A stretch of 64,000 nucleotides of DNA, taken from JAKFEW01 sp036675505. Its GTDB lineage: Bacteria; Cyanobacteriota; Sericytochromatia; S15B-MN24; JAQBPE01. Shown here piece by piece: positions 46,982 through 55,855 of the stretch. The notes under the pieces are model-generated. The model searched no databases. It was not told the origin of the DNA and saw only the letters and a program-made list of their open reading frames with translations. The stretch's first letter is position 1. The number at the start of each line of letters is the position of its first letter. The stretch lies in the NCBI GenBank assembly GCA_036675505.1, contig JAKFEW010000125.1:79584-143583 (forward strand), read 5' to 3'. Position numbers and translations under genes: made by a program.

Positions 46982-47361
46982 TTGCCCCCCTATCCCATTA
47001 CAACCCCGTTATCAATCTTAGATGGCCCGAGGAAACGTAAATAGGGCCAAAGGGCCTGGCACGATCATCGCCCCTCCCGCGCCGGCACGGACCGCGGAGC
47101 CAGGCGGGCCGCCGCGTCCCCGCGCTCGGAACCTTTTCCGCCAGGCCCTATCCGGCCATCGTGGACGACATGCCCGCAATTCCAAGCAACCATGGGATTT
47201 CTGCTGATGACGGCCCGCCCCCCGGCGAGGGACGATCGTCCCGCAAGGTCAGGACCTATGACCCGTGGCCGCGGACGCGATTTGCGTAGACTAGAGTGCA
47301 GGTTTCGCGAGCAACCGAGACCCAAGGTGGCCTCGCTTACGGCGATCGGGAGCGAATTGAG
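46982..47361. other. Divergent control region between cheY (operon 1) and the response-regulator gene
   Basis: 380 bp without a gene. It should hold both divergent promoters. Possible -10 boxes are TAAGAT/TGTAAT for cheY and TAGACT near 47287-47292 for the + strand, none with a convincing -35. AT-richer only at 46990-47050. Confidence 0.5.
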
Positions 47362-48003
47362 ATGCCTTCCGCCACGAATACCGCCCGTCTTCTGCTCATC
47401 GACGACGAGCCGCACCTCCTTGAGGTGCTGGCCGAGTGGTTCCGCGCCGCAGGCTACGACGTCCGCACGGCGGCCGACGGCATCGAAGCGCTCCAGTACC
47501 TGCGCACCCGCGGCACGGACGTGATCGTCACCGACCTCAAGATGCCCGGCCTGAACGGCCTTCAGCTGCTGGCGGTCTTGAAGGACCTGGATCCAGCGAT
47601 CGTGGTGATCTTCCTGACCGGCCAGGGCACCATGGACGACGCCATCCAGGCCTTGCGGGAGGGCCGGGCGTTCGACTTCCTGATCAAGCCGCTCCGGAAC
47701 CTGCACCAGCTCCAAATGGTGGTAGAGAAGGCGCTCACGCGGCGGGACGCCCTCGCGAACTCCCTGCCGGTGGAGCCGACCCGCCCGACCCGGCCCTGGC
47801 CGGGGCACCTCGAGGCGCTCACGTCGCGCGAGGCCGAGGTCATGCGCCTGCTCACCCGGGGCCTCGACAACCGGGCGATCGCCGAGCGGCTCCACCTCAG
47901 CGAGAAGACGATCAAGAACAACCTGAGCCGCATCTACGAGAAGCTCCAGGTGAGGAGCCGGACCCAGGCGATAGCCTTCTGCCACGAGCACGGCCTGCTG
48001 TGA
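47362..48003 (+). CDS. Response regulator with LuxR/FixJ-type output domain
   Basis: 213 residues from ATG 47362 (GGGAG 9 nt upstream). N-terminal receiver: LLLIDDEPHLLEVL, Asp58 phospho-site (VIVTDLKMPGLNGLQ), Lys in FLIKPL. C-terminal NarL/LuxR helix-turn-helix (LTSREAEVMRLLTRGLDNRA, LSEKTIKNNLSRIYEKLQV). It should control transcription when phosphorylated by the kinase encoded next, which it overlaps (GTGA). A decayed duplicate of the receiver is at 37967-38230. Confidence 0.93.
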   Translation: MPSATNTARLLLIDDEPHLLEVLAEWFRAAGYDVRTAADGIEALQYLRTRGTDVIVTDLKMPGLNGLQLLAVLKDLDPAIVVIFLTGQGTMDDAIQALREGRAFDFLIKPLRNLHQLQMVVEKALTRRDALANSLPVEPTRPTRPWPGHLEALTSREAEVMRLLTRGLDNRAIAERLHLSEKTIKNNLSRIYEKLQVRSRTQAIAFCHEHGLL

Positions 48004-50624
48004 ACAAGGCCCGCTTCCACGCCGCGCTCGTGGCGTCGTGCGAAGATGTGATCCTCGGCCTGACGCTCGATGGCGTCATCCTGAGCTGGAACGCGGGCGC
48101 CGAGAAGCTCTACGGCTACAGCGCCCAGGAAGCCGAGGGCCGCGACCTCGCCTTCTTGACACCCGCCAGCCACGCGGACGAGATCCCGGAAATCTTCGGG
48201 CGGCTCGCACGGGGCGAGCTGATCGAACGCTACCGGAGCGTGCGTGTTCGCAAGGACGGCACGCACGTCCATGTCGCCATCACCTTCTCCCAGGTCCGTG
48301 ACGCGACGGGGAAGGTCCTCGGCGCCTCCGCCATCCACCGCGAGGTCGGCGAGGCGGTGCGGGCCGAGACGGCGCGGCAACGCCTGGCGGCGGGCGCGGC
48401 GCTGCCCCACGGCGAGGCCTTCTTCGGCGCGCTGGCGCTCTACCTGATCGACTCGCTCGAGGTCGATTACGCCTTCGTCGCGTGCGCCGACGACCCAGAG
48501 CTCGAGGCGATCGCGTTCGCGGACCGCAGCCGCGAGCCGCGCGTGGTCACCCTCCCGATGGCCGGGAGCCCGTGCGAGGCGGCGCTGCAGCTCGGCCGTC
48601 TCACCATCCCGGCCGGCCTGCAGGACGCGTTCCCCGGCTACCTCCCGATCCGGATGCTGGCGCTCGAGAGCTACGCGGGCGTGGCGCTCCACGACGAGGC
48701 AGGTCGCCCGATCGGCGCCATCGCGGTCACCCGGTCGTCGCCGTTGACGGACCTCGATTTCGTCGCCGCGCTGCTCGAGCTGGTCGCGCCGCGCGCCGAG
48801 GTCGAGCTGCGGCAGCGCCGCGATCGCCGGGCGCTGGCCGAGAGCGAGGACCGCTACCGGCGCCTGGTCGAGCTCTCGCCCGACATGGTGATGGTGCAGG
48901 CCGACGGCCGCTTCGTGTTCGCGAACGCCACCGCTGCGCGAATGCTGGGCGCCGCCCGGCCGGAGGACCTGATCGGCCGCTCGCTCGGGGAGGTGATCGC
49001 GTCGCCGCTGCCCGACGGCGCGCTGACCTGCTGCGAGACAAACCGGCCCTGCCAGGGGGACCCCCGCGTGCTCCGGCGGCTCGACGGCAAGCTGATCGAC
49101 GTCCTGGCCGCCTCCGCGGCCATCAGCTTCGCGGGCCGCCCCGCCTGCATGCTCGTCTTCCGCGACGTGACCGAGCAGAAGCGCACCTCGGCCTCGCTCG
49201 CCGAGGCGCAGCGGATCGCGCGCATCGGCAGCTTCGAGTGGCACCTCGAGACGGACACGCACTGGTGGTCCGACGAGCTGTACCGCCTGCTGGGCCTGAA
49301 GCCCGGCGCCGAGCCGCCAACGATGGCCCGCTTCCTGGCGGCGGTCGACTGGTTCGACCGGCCAGCCGTCGAGGCGGCGCTCGCGGGCGCCGCCTCGGAC
49401 GGCCAGGCGTTCCGGCTCGACTTCCTGGTCGGCGACGAGCGGTCCGGCACGCGCCGCCTGGAGTGCCGGGGCCACATCGCCGCCGACGGCCCCGGCCTCC
49501 CCCGCCGCCTGGTGGGCACCGCACAAGACGTCTCTGAAGCCCGGCGGGCCGCGCTCGCGCTGCAGGCCTCCGAAGCCCGCTTCCGATCCGTCGTGGCCTC
49601 GGCTGCCGAAGGCATCGTCCTCACGAACCAGGCCGGCCAGATCATCCTCTGGAACCCCGGGGCCTCCCGCATCTTCGGCTACGACATGACCGAGACGTTG
49701 GGCCGGCCGTTCTCGATGCTCCTGCCCGAACGCTTCGGCGAGGGGCACTGCCGGGCCATGGGCGCGGCCACAGGCGTGAAACCTCAGAGCCGTAGCAAGG
49801 CCATCGAGGCGATCGCCTTGCACAAGGACGGCACCGAGATCCCCATCGAGCTCAGCCTGGCCACCTGGGAGGCCGACGGCGAGCGCTACTACACGGGGCT
49901 GGTGCGCGACATCTCGGAGCGCCGCGCGATCGAACGGATGAAGGACACGTTCATCGCCATGATCAGCCACGAGCTGCGCACGCCGCTCAACACCATCACC
50001 TGCTCGCTCGATCTCCTGAGTGCGGACGCGCTCGGCACGCTCAGCGAGAAGGCCACGCGCATCGTCGAGATCGCCCACTCGAACGTCGATCGCCTCGCGC
50101 GCATCGTCGGCGACATCCTGGATCTCCAGGTCCTCGCGCAGGGGCGGGTCCCGGTCGTGAATGAGCCGTGCGACCTGGTCGCGGTGGTGCGAGAAGCCCT
50201 CCAGACCACGGCGCCGATGGCCGAGCGGCGGGCCGTCGCCCTCGAGACGGCCATCGCGCTGCCCCCGGCGTTCACGTTCGCTGCCGACGCCGACCGCCTC
50301 CACCAGACCCTCGTGAACCTGCTCGTCAACGCGATCCGCTACACGCCCCGCGGCAGCCGGGTGGTCGTGAGCGCCGAGCGGGCCCGCGACGAGGTGCGGC
50401 TCATGGTCGACGACGAGGGCCCGGGCGTGCCGCCCGCCGAGCGCGAGCTCGTGTTCGAGCGGTTCTACCAGGCCGCGCCGCCGAGCGACCGCCAGGCGCC
50501 GGGCACCGGCCTCGGCCTCGCCATCTGCCGGGCGATCGTGCAGCAGCACGGCGGCCGCATCTGGGTCGAGGACGGCCCGCGCGGCGGCGCCGCCCTCGTG
50601 GTGGCGCTCCCAACTCGTTCTTAA
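48000..50624 (+). CDS. Soluble multi-PAS/GAF sensor histidine kinase
   Basis: 874 residues from GTG 48000. Order: PAS1 (about 5-120, VILGLTLDGVILSWNAGAEK), GAF-like (about 130-275), PAS2 (LVELSPDMVMVQADGRFVFA), PAS3 (ARIGSFEWHLETDTHWWSDE), PAS4 (SVVASAAEGIVLTNQAGQII), HisKA with ISHELRTPLNTI (His about 657), HATPase with N box NLLVNAIRYTPRG, G1 VDDEGPGV and G2 GTGLGLAICRAI. No transmembrane helix, so a cytoplasmic sensor, plausibly of redox or a diffusible ligand. Partner is the upstream regulator. The closely related but deleted copy at 37967-39489 marks a segmental duplication. Confidence 0.93.
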   Translation: MNKARFHAALVASCEDVILGLTLDGVILSWNAGAEKLYGYSAQEAEGRDLAFLTPASHADEIPEIFGRLARGELIERYRSVRVRKDGTHVHVAITFSQVRDATGKVLGASAIHREVGEAVRAETARQRLAAGAALPHGEAFFGALALYLIDSLEVDYAFVACADDPELEAIAFADRSREPRVVTLPMAGSPCEAALQLGRLTIPAGLQDAFPGYLPIRMLALESYAGVALHDEAGRPIGAIAVTRSSPLTDLDFVAALLELVAPRAEVELRQRRDRRALAESEDRYRRLVELSPDMVMVQADGRFVFANATAARMLGAARPEDLIGRSLGEVIASPLPDGALTCCETNRPCQGDPRVLRRLDGKLIDVLAASAAISFAGRPACMLVFRDVTEQKRTSASLAEAQRIARIGSFEWHLETDTHWWSDELYRLLGLKPGAEPPTMARFLAAVDWFDRPAVEAALAGAASDGQAFRLDFLVGDERSGTRRLECRGHIAADGPGLPRRLVGTAQDVSEARRAALALQASEARFRSVVASAAEGIVLTNQAGQIILWNPGASRIFGYDMTETLGRPFSMLLPERFGEGHCRAMGAATGVKPQSRSKAIEAIALHKDGTEIPIELSLATWEADGERYYTGLVRDISERRAIERMKDTFIAMISHELRTPLNTITCSLDLLSADALGTLSEKATRIVEIAHSNVDRLARIVGDILDLQVLAQGRVPVVNEPCDLVAVVREALQTTAPMAERRAVALETAIALPPAFTFAADADRLHQTLVNLLVNAIRYTPRGSRVVVSAERARDEVRLMVDDEGPGVPPAERELVFERFYQAAPPSDRQAPGTGLGLAICRAIVQQHGGRIWVEDGPRGGAALVVALPTRS

Positions 50625-50675
50625 CCATAACCCCGCTGAGATATTACCTTTCCTTTCGCCCTGCAGCGCGGCGCG

Positions 50676-51176
50676 ATGGCCGCCGATGCCGCCGGCCTGT
50701 TCGGGCCCAAGCTGCCCGAGGATCGGCCGCTCACGGCCGACGAGCGTGAGGGCGACTTCGACAAGATCCTGGCCGTCGCCCGCAAGGACGCCGTGAAGTG
50801 GGCGCCGAACGCGGTGCTCGCAGGCGCCCAGGCCGTGAACGTCGACGCCAAGGGCCGCAAGAACGGCGGCACGACCTACTCCTACACCTTCACCGCCGGC
50901 CGCAGCGCCGCCACCATCGCGATCACCGGCAACAACCTCTCCTTCGAGAAGGCCAAGGCCGCGCCCCCGATGGACACCGCGGGCATCATCCCGGCCGCCC
51001 AGGCGATCGAGGCCGCGCTCGCCACCAAGATCCTCGCGGGCGACTCGTACGTCGTGCAGCTCGCCCAGCCGAAGGGCGTGGCGGCACCGGTCTACCTGGT
51101 CGCCGAGATGAAGAAGGACGGCGCCCGGGTGCTCGTGAACGCCGCCCGCGCGGTCCAGCTGGCGCAAGGCAAGTAA
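50676..51176 (+). CDS. Hypothetical protein (166 aa)
   Basis: Starts at ATG 50676, 51 bp after the kinase; no strong ribosome site, but AT-rich GAGATATTACC just upstream could be a -10 for a short-leader transcript. The product has an acidic N-terminus, a beta segment (GRKNGGTTYSYTFTAGRSAATIAITGNN) and an alternating KILAGDSYVVQLAQPKG block, giving a compact alpha/beta, PepSY-like impression without a real match. It is not secreted by the look of its N-terminus. Function unknown. Confidence 0.6.
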   Translation: MAADAAGLFGPKLPEDRPLTADEREGDFDKILAVARKDAVKWAPNAVLAGAQAVNVDAKGRKNGGTTYSYTFTAGRSAATIAITGNNLSFEKAKAAPPMDTAGIIPAAQAIEAALATKILAGDSYVVQLAQPKGVAAPVYLVAEMKKDGARVLVNAARAVQLAQGK

Positions 51177-51261
51177 GCACGCCCCGATCCCCCCCGGGGG
51201 AGCGGATTTCTACGGGAGAACTACGGACTTCCCGCAGCCGGATCGGCGAGATGATGGTGGC

Positions 51262-51957
51262 ATGGCCACCACCACCCCGCCTGCCGGCTTCGCCGCCCCC
51301 CACCCCTCGACCGACGAGGCGCTCACCGTCGCGTTCGCCGCGATCGTGGCCGCGTGCCTGCGGGCCCGCTCGCTCGCCGAGGCCTGGGACCGCACGGCCG
51401 CGCACATCGGGCTCACGTCGCTGAACGCCGGCCTCGCGGCCCGGCGGGCGGCCCACGACCAGGGCGTCTTCGCCGCCCTCGCGCGCGAGACGCGCGAGAT
51501 CTCGGGCGCCATCCGCGCGCTCGCGGCCGACGGCCTGCCGTTGGCGCGCGGGCTCGCACGCCGCTCGATCCGCGTCATCACGGCCTCGCGCAACCTCGAG
51601 GCGCTACGTCGCGCCCGCGCCCGCGCGGCCCGCAGCCGCCGCGCCGCGGCCACCGCCGCAAGCGCCGAGGCCGCGGTCGGCCGCGCCAAGGGGGCCATGG
51701 CGCCGGACCTCGAGCGCCTCGGCGCGATCTTCCGCGAGCTCGAGTGGCACCTCGTCCGGCTCCACACGGTGGCGCTCTACTTCCGGATCGAGGGCAGCCG
51801 CGAGCAAGACGGCGACGGCGGCTTCCTCGTCACCAGCGCGGCGCTGGCCGACGACACCGCCGCGCTCGAGGGCCGCGGCGCGGAGCTCGCGGCGACGTTC
51901 AAGGCCCTGGAAGACCTGCTGGCGACCGGGGAGGCGCCGACCACCGATGCGAAGTGA
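51262..51957 (+). CDS. Hypothetical helical protein (231 aa)
   Basis: Almost entirely alpha-helical, Ala/Arg-rich, with no membrane segment. Blocks: EALTVAFAAIVAACLRARSL, SRNLEALRRARARAARSRRA, and LERLGAIFRELEWHLVRLHT. It overlaps the ODP-like gene by 11 nt, so the two are co-translated. A four-helix-bundle sensor or scaffold partner of the di-iron protein or receptors is conceivable, but nothing identifies it. Confidence 0.65.
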   Translation: MATTTPPAGFAAPHPSTDEALTVAFAAIVAACLRARSLAEAWDRTAAHIGLTSLNAGLAARRAAHDQGVFAALARETREISGAIRALAADGLPLARGLARRSIRVITASRNLEALRRARARAARSRRAAATAASAEAAVGRAKGAMAPDLERLGAIFRELEWHLVRLHTVALYFRIEGSREQDGDGGFLVTSAALADDTAALEGRGAELAATFKALEDLLATGEAPTTDAK

Positions 51958-52720
51958 AATCCTGTTCGACGACGGCGACCACCGCTGGATCGCGCTCGGG
52001 CGCGACCCCGAGAAGCCCTCGGCCGTGATCGACACCAACGAGTACCTGATCGTGAGCAACGGCGACGCCCTGCTGCTCGACCCGGGCGGCACGGAGATCT
52101 TCGCGCCGGTGCTCGAGGCCGTGAGCGGCCATATCGAGGCCGAGCGGCTCACCACCTTCTTCGCGAGCCACCAGGACCCCGACGTGATGTCGTCGCTGGC
52201 GCTCTGGATGGCGATGTGCCCGCACGCCGAGGTGTACGTGCCGCGCATCTGGACCGGCTTCCTCGCGCACTTCGGCTACGAGTACACGGAAAGCTTCCGG
52301 CCGATCCCCGACGAGGGCTGCGAGATGCGCATCGGCACGCACGGCCGGACGCTGCAGGTGATCCCCGCGCACTACTGCCACGCCAGCGGCAACTACTCGG
52401 TGTACGACCCGCACGCGAAGATTCTGTTCTCCGGCGACATCGGGGCCGCGCTGCTGCCCGAGGACGCGAGCGGGTTCGACGTGCCGGACTTCGACCGCCA
52501 CATCGGCTTCATGGAGGGCTTCCACCGCCGTTGGATGCCGTCGAACGAGGCGAAGAACGACTGGATCCGCCGCGTCCGCCAGCTGGACGTGCGCCTGATG
52601 TGCCCGCAGCACGGCGCGATCTTCCGGGGCGATCAGGTCGGGCGCTTCCTCGACTGGTTCGAGGCGCTCGAGGTCGGCAGCGCGATCACGCGGCGCCGCG
52701 AGGTGGGCCGCCCCGCCTGA
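51947..52720 (+). CDS. ODP-like di-iron metallo-beta-lactamase-fold protein (putative oxygen sensor of chemotaxis)
   Basis: 257 residues, a lone flavodiiron-type MBL domain with no flavodoxin part. Metal ligands visible: ASHQDPDVMSSL (His75-x-Asp77-x-Asp79, in place of HxExDH), IPAHYCHASGNY (His142), LFSGDIGAALL (Asp164) and LMCPQHGAIF (His222). This matches the oxygen-binding di-iron proteins (ODP) that feed chemotaxis receptors in Treponema. Here it converges on cheR (15-bp gap) of a chemotaxis operon whose receptors are soluble, which supports the same role. An ordinary flavodiiron-like reductase partner or hydrolase is the alternative. Confidence 0.82.
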   Translation: MRSEILFDDGDHRWIALGRDPEKPSAVIDTNEYLIVSNGDALLLDPGGTEIFAPVLEAVSGHIEAERLTTFFASHQDPDVMSSLALWMAMCPHAEVYVPRIWTGFLAHFGYEYTESFRPIPDEGCEMRIGTHGRTLQVIPAHYCHASGNYSVYDPHAKILFSGDIGAALLPEDASGFDVPDFDRHIGFMEGFHRRWMPSNEAKNDWIRRVRQLDVRLMCPQHGAIFRGDQVGRFLDWFEALEVGSAITRRREVGRPA

Positions 52721-52735
52721 GCCCTTCGTCGCCGC

Positions 52736-53539
52736 TCACCGACGGGCCCGCAGCATGGCGGGCCCGTCCGGCATGGGATCGAGCAGGTCCGCGAAGAGCA
52801 GCTTGTTCTCGGCGTTGCCGAGCATGAGCACGCCGCCGGGCGCCAGGCGATCGGCGATCCGCCCCACCACGCGCCGCTTGACGGCGTCGTCGAAGTAAAT
52901 CAGCACGTTGCGGCAGAACACCACGTCGGGCCGCGGCAGGCCGTGGAGCTCGTCGAGCAGGTTCGCCTGCACCCAGCTGGGCTGGTCGCGCCATGGCCGC
53001 GCCACGCGGCCGCCCCCGGGCGCGGGCTCGAAGTAGCGGGCGCGGGTGAGGGGGTCGATGCCGCGCTGGAGCTCGAAGTCGCTGTACTGGGCCTCACGCG
53101 CCCGCGCGAGCGCACGCGCCGAGAGGTCGACGCCGACGATCCGCACGGCCTCGAGGGGCACGCGCCCGTCGGTCGCCAGCGTGAACACGATCGACCAGAC
53201 CTCCTGGCCGGTGGCGCAGCCCAACGACCAGACGACGGCCGGATCGCCGGCGCTGGGGTGGCGCGCGGCGAGCAGGTCGGGCAGGGCCCGGAACGCGCCG
53301 TCGTCGCGGAAGAAGTACGTCTCGGAGGTGACCAGCGCCTCGGTGATCGTGCGGCGCGCGTCGGCACTCTCCAGGAAGAGCCGCGCGAGGTCGTCGTAGT
53401 CCCGCAGCCCCCGGCTCGCCACGAAATCGGCGAGGCGGGCCTCGAAGAGGTAGGCCTTCTCGGGCGTGTACGCCAGGCCGCACGAGGCTTCCAGCTCGCG
53501 GCAGAAGCGCTCGATGCCGGCCGGACTCAGCGCGGGCAT
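52736..53539 (-). CDS. cheR: Chemoreceptor methyltransferase CheR
   Basis: 267 residues. It transfers methyl groups from S-adenosylmethionine to receptor glutamates. Features: N-terminal helical domain, TSETYFFRD, the AdoMet motif VWSLGCATGQEVWSI, VRIVGVDLSARALARAR and DVVFCRNVLIYFD. Start ATG 53539 (GAGGA upstream) lies inside cheB, so coupled. It is the only CheR in the window and must serve both operons, if operon 1's receptor is methylated at all. A strong GC hairpin (52741-52768) lies within the last codons, without a T-tract. Confidence 0.95.
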   Translation of the reverse strand: MPALSPAGIERFCRELEASCGLAYTPEKAYLFEARLADFVASRGLRDYDDLARLFLESADARRTITEALVTSETYFFRDDGAFRALPDLLAARHPSAGDPAVVWSLGCATGQEVWSIVFTLATDGRVPLEAVRIVGVDLSARALARAREAQYSDFELQRGIDPLTRARYFEPAPGGGRVARPWRDQPSWVQANLLDELHGLPRPDVVFCRNVLIYFDDAVKRRVVGRIADRLAPGGVLMLGNAENKLLFADLLDPMPDGPAMLRARR

Positions 53540-54612
53540 GGCGGCGTCCTCCCCTGCGCGAGGGCGATCAGCCAGGCCGGCATCGCCTCGAGCGGCAGCA
53601 CCGCGTCGGCCAGCCCGGCCTCCACCACGGCCCCCGGCATCCCCCACACGACGCTGCTCGCGGCGTCCTGGGCCAGCACGCGCGCGCCCCGGGCCTTGCA
53701 CAGGCGAGTGCCGGCCAGGCCGTCCGAGCCCATGCCGGTCAGGATCGCGACGAGCAGCCGCCCGCCGAAGGCGTCCGCGGCGGTGCGCAGCAGCACGTCG
53801 ACCGCGGGCCGGCAGGAGTTCTCGGGCGGATCGTCGGTCACGCGGACCACCTCGCCCGGGTCGCCCGGGCCGATCGCCAGGTGGTGCCCGGCCGGCGCGA
53901 TGTAAACGCGGCCGGGCACCACCGGCTCGCCGTCCGAGGCCTCGGCCACGGCGAGGGCGCAGAGGCGATCGAGGCGGGCCGCGAGCGCGGCGGTGAAGCC
54001 CGGCGGCATGTGCTGGACCACCAGCACGGGCAGCGGGAAGGTGGCCGGCAGCGCGGGCAGCAGGCGCGAGAGCGCCTCGGGCCCGCCGGTGGACACCCCG
54101 ATCACGAGCGCGCGCGGGCGCACGCCGGCCGCCGCCATGCGGCTCGCCGGGGCGACGCCGGCCGGCCGCGCGGCCGGCGCGAACTGGCGCACCTTGGGCA
54201 GCAGGTGGGCCCGCATCGCGGCGACCTGGTCCGGGTACGGGGCGGCGGCCAGCACCGGCTTGAGCAACACGTCGCTCGCGCCCTCGGTGAGCGCCTGCAC
54301 CGCGCGCGTGCGCGCCAGCTCGCCGTTGCCGGTGAAGATCAGCACGCGGACGGCCGGCAGGCGGGCCTTGAGCTCCCGCAACACCGCGATCCCGTCCATG
54401 TCCGGCATCTCGAGGTCCAAGATGGCCACGTCGGGCGGCTCGAGCGCTGCCTTCTGGAGGGCGATCGGGCCGCTGGGCGCCGTCACGAGGCTGGCAATCT
54501 CGGGGCAGCCGCCCAGCGCGTCGCCGATCAGCTTGCGCGCGACGACGCTGTCGTCGACCAGCAAGACGCGCAGGGGCTGCCCGGGCGCCTCAGGCACCGG
54601 CCACGTCGCCAT
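53527..54612 (-). CDS. cheB: Chemotaxis methylesterase/response regulator CheB
   Basis: 361 residues. Receiver: Asp20/Asp21, phospho-Asp66 (AILDLEMPDMDG), Lys in LLKPV. Linker, then the methylesterase with catalytic triad Ser174 (GVSTGGPEAL), His201 (VVQHMPPGF) and Asp297 (LTGMGSDG). It removes receptor methyl groups and deamidates glutamines when phosphorylated by CheA. Overlaps mcp (23 nt) and cheR (13 nt), tight coupling. Confidence 0.96.
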   Translation of the reverse strand: MATWPVPEAPGQPLRVLLVDDSVVARKLIGDALGGCPEIASLVTAPSGPIALQKAALEPPDVAILDLEMPDMDGIAVLRELKARLPAVRVLIFTGNGELARTRAVQALTEGASDVLLKPVLAAAPYPDQVAAMRAHLLPKVRQFAPAARPAGVAPASRMAAAGVRPRALVIGVSTGGPEALSRLLPALPATFPLPVLVVQHMPPGFTAALAARLDRLCALAVAEASDGEPVVPGRVYIAPAGHHLAIGPGDPGEVVRVTDDPPENSCRPAVDVLLRTAADAFGGRLLVAILTGMGSDGLAGTRLCKARGARVLAQDAASSVVWGMPGAVVEAGLADAVLPLEAMPAWLIALAQGRTPPCPR

Positions 54613-55807
54613 CCGCCACGAAGGCGGCGATCGCCCCGCGCAGGTCGCCCGCGAGCGTCGTGAGCGCGCCCGCCGAGCCGTGCAGGCGGACCGCCCCCTG
54701 CGCGGAAGCCTCGGCGGCGCCGGCGACGTCGCCGATGCTGCGCACCACCTCCTCGGTGCCGCGCGCGGCCTGCGCCATGTTCCGGGTGATCTCCTGGGTG
54801 GTCACGGCCTGCTCCTCGATCGCCGAGCTGATCGTGATCATGATGCCATCGATCTGGCCGACCGCATCGCCGATCTCGCCGATCCCGTCGATCGCCTTGC
54901 GCGTGTCACGCTGGATCGCCTCGATCTTCGCCGCGATGTCCTCGGTGGCCCGGGCCGTCTCCTTCGCGAGCTCCTTGACCTCGCTCGCCACCACCGCGAA
55001 GCCGCGGCCCGCCTCACCGGCGCGTGCGGCCTCGATGGTGGCGTTGAGCGCCAGCAGGTTGGTCTGTTGTGCGATCTGCGTGATCACCCGGATCACCTTC
55101 CCGATGTCCTGGCTGGAGGTACCGAGCTGCGCCACGGCCCCATTCACCGCCTGCGCCTTCGCCACCGACGTGGTGGTGAGGCGGTTCGATTCTTGCACAT
55201 TCTTCGCGATCTCGCGCACGGTGATGGCGAGCTCCTCGGCCGCCGTGGCGACCGTCTGCACGTTGCGGTTGGTCTGCTCGGACGCCGCGGACACGGCGCC
55301 CGTCTGGCGGGTGGCCTCCTCGGCCTGGGCCGTGAAGGTCTCGCCCTGCATGGCGAGCTCGCCCGCGGCGCCCTGCAGCCGGCCGACATGGCCCTCGAGC
55401 GTCGCGACCAGGCGCAGGCGCGAGGTGGCGAAGTCCCGGGCCGCCTGGCGCGCGGCCGTCACCTCCGTCAGCGTGGCGACGGTGCCGGCCGCGGCGCCGC
55501 TGCCGTCGACGAGCGCGCGCACCGTGAGCGCGAACGTCCCCTCGCCCGCCTGCACGTCCACGGCCTTGCCGGCCCGGGCGGTCGCGACGGCCTCGCCGAA
55601 GAGCGCCTCGAGCGTCATGCCGGCGAGCTGGTCACGGCCGAGCGCCCGGCCGGCGCCCAGGCGTGCCAGCATGCCGGCCGCCGCGGGGTTCGCATGGAGG
55701 AGGTTGTGGGCGTCGTCGGCGAGCAAGATCGCCGTCTCCACCGCCTCCAGGGCGATGGCCATGCGCCGTTCGAGCGAGGGGTCGGCGAAGGCGAGCGGGG
55801 GGGTCAT
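54590..55807 (-). CDS. Soluble PAS-type chemoreceptor (operon 2)
   Basis: 405 residues. N-terminal PAS-like domain (about 15-115; ILLADDAHNLLHANPAAAGM, TVATLTEVTAARQAARDF) joined to an MCP domain nearly identical to that of the globin receptor, with IAQQTNLLALNATIEAARAG and ERG-type flanks VREIAKNVQESNRL. No transmembrane helices, so cytoplasmic. The PAS lacks obvious haem or flavin ligands I could name. Between cheW and cheB. Confidence 0.92.
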   Translation of the reverse strand: MTPPLAFADPSLERRMAIALEAVETAILLADDAHNLLHANPAAAGMLARLGAGRALGRDQLAGMTLEALFGEAVATARAGKAVDVQAGEGTFALTVRALVDGSGAAAGTVATLTEVTAARQAARDFATSRLRLVATLEGHVGRLQGAAGELAMQGETFTAQAEEATRQTGAVSAASEQTNRNVQTVATAAEELAITVREIAKNVQESNRLTTTSVAKAQAVNGAVAQLGTSSQDIGKVIRVITQIAQQTNLLALNATIEAARAGEAGRGFAVVASEVKELAKETARATEDIAAKIEAIQRDTRKAIDGIGEIGDAVGQIDGIMITISSAIEEQAVTTQEITRNMAQAARGTEEVVRSIGDVAGAAEASAQGAVRLHGSAGALTTLAGDLRGAIAAFVADGDVAGA

Positions 55808-55855
55808 TCGGGCCTCCTTGGGCAGGGCGGGGGGGAGAGAGAGCGGGGAGGGGGG

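Noticed and set aside
52741..52768. Terminator for the ODP gene (11-bp perfect GC stem)
   Set aside because: It is inside the cheR coding region and has no T-tract on either strand; perhaps an RNA structure, but not supported as a terminator.
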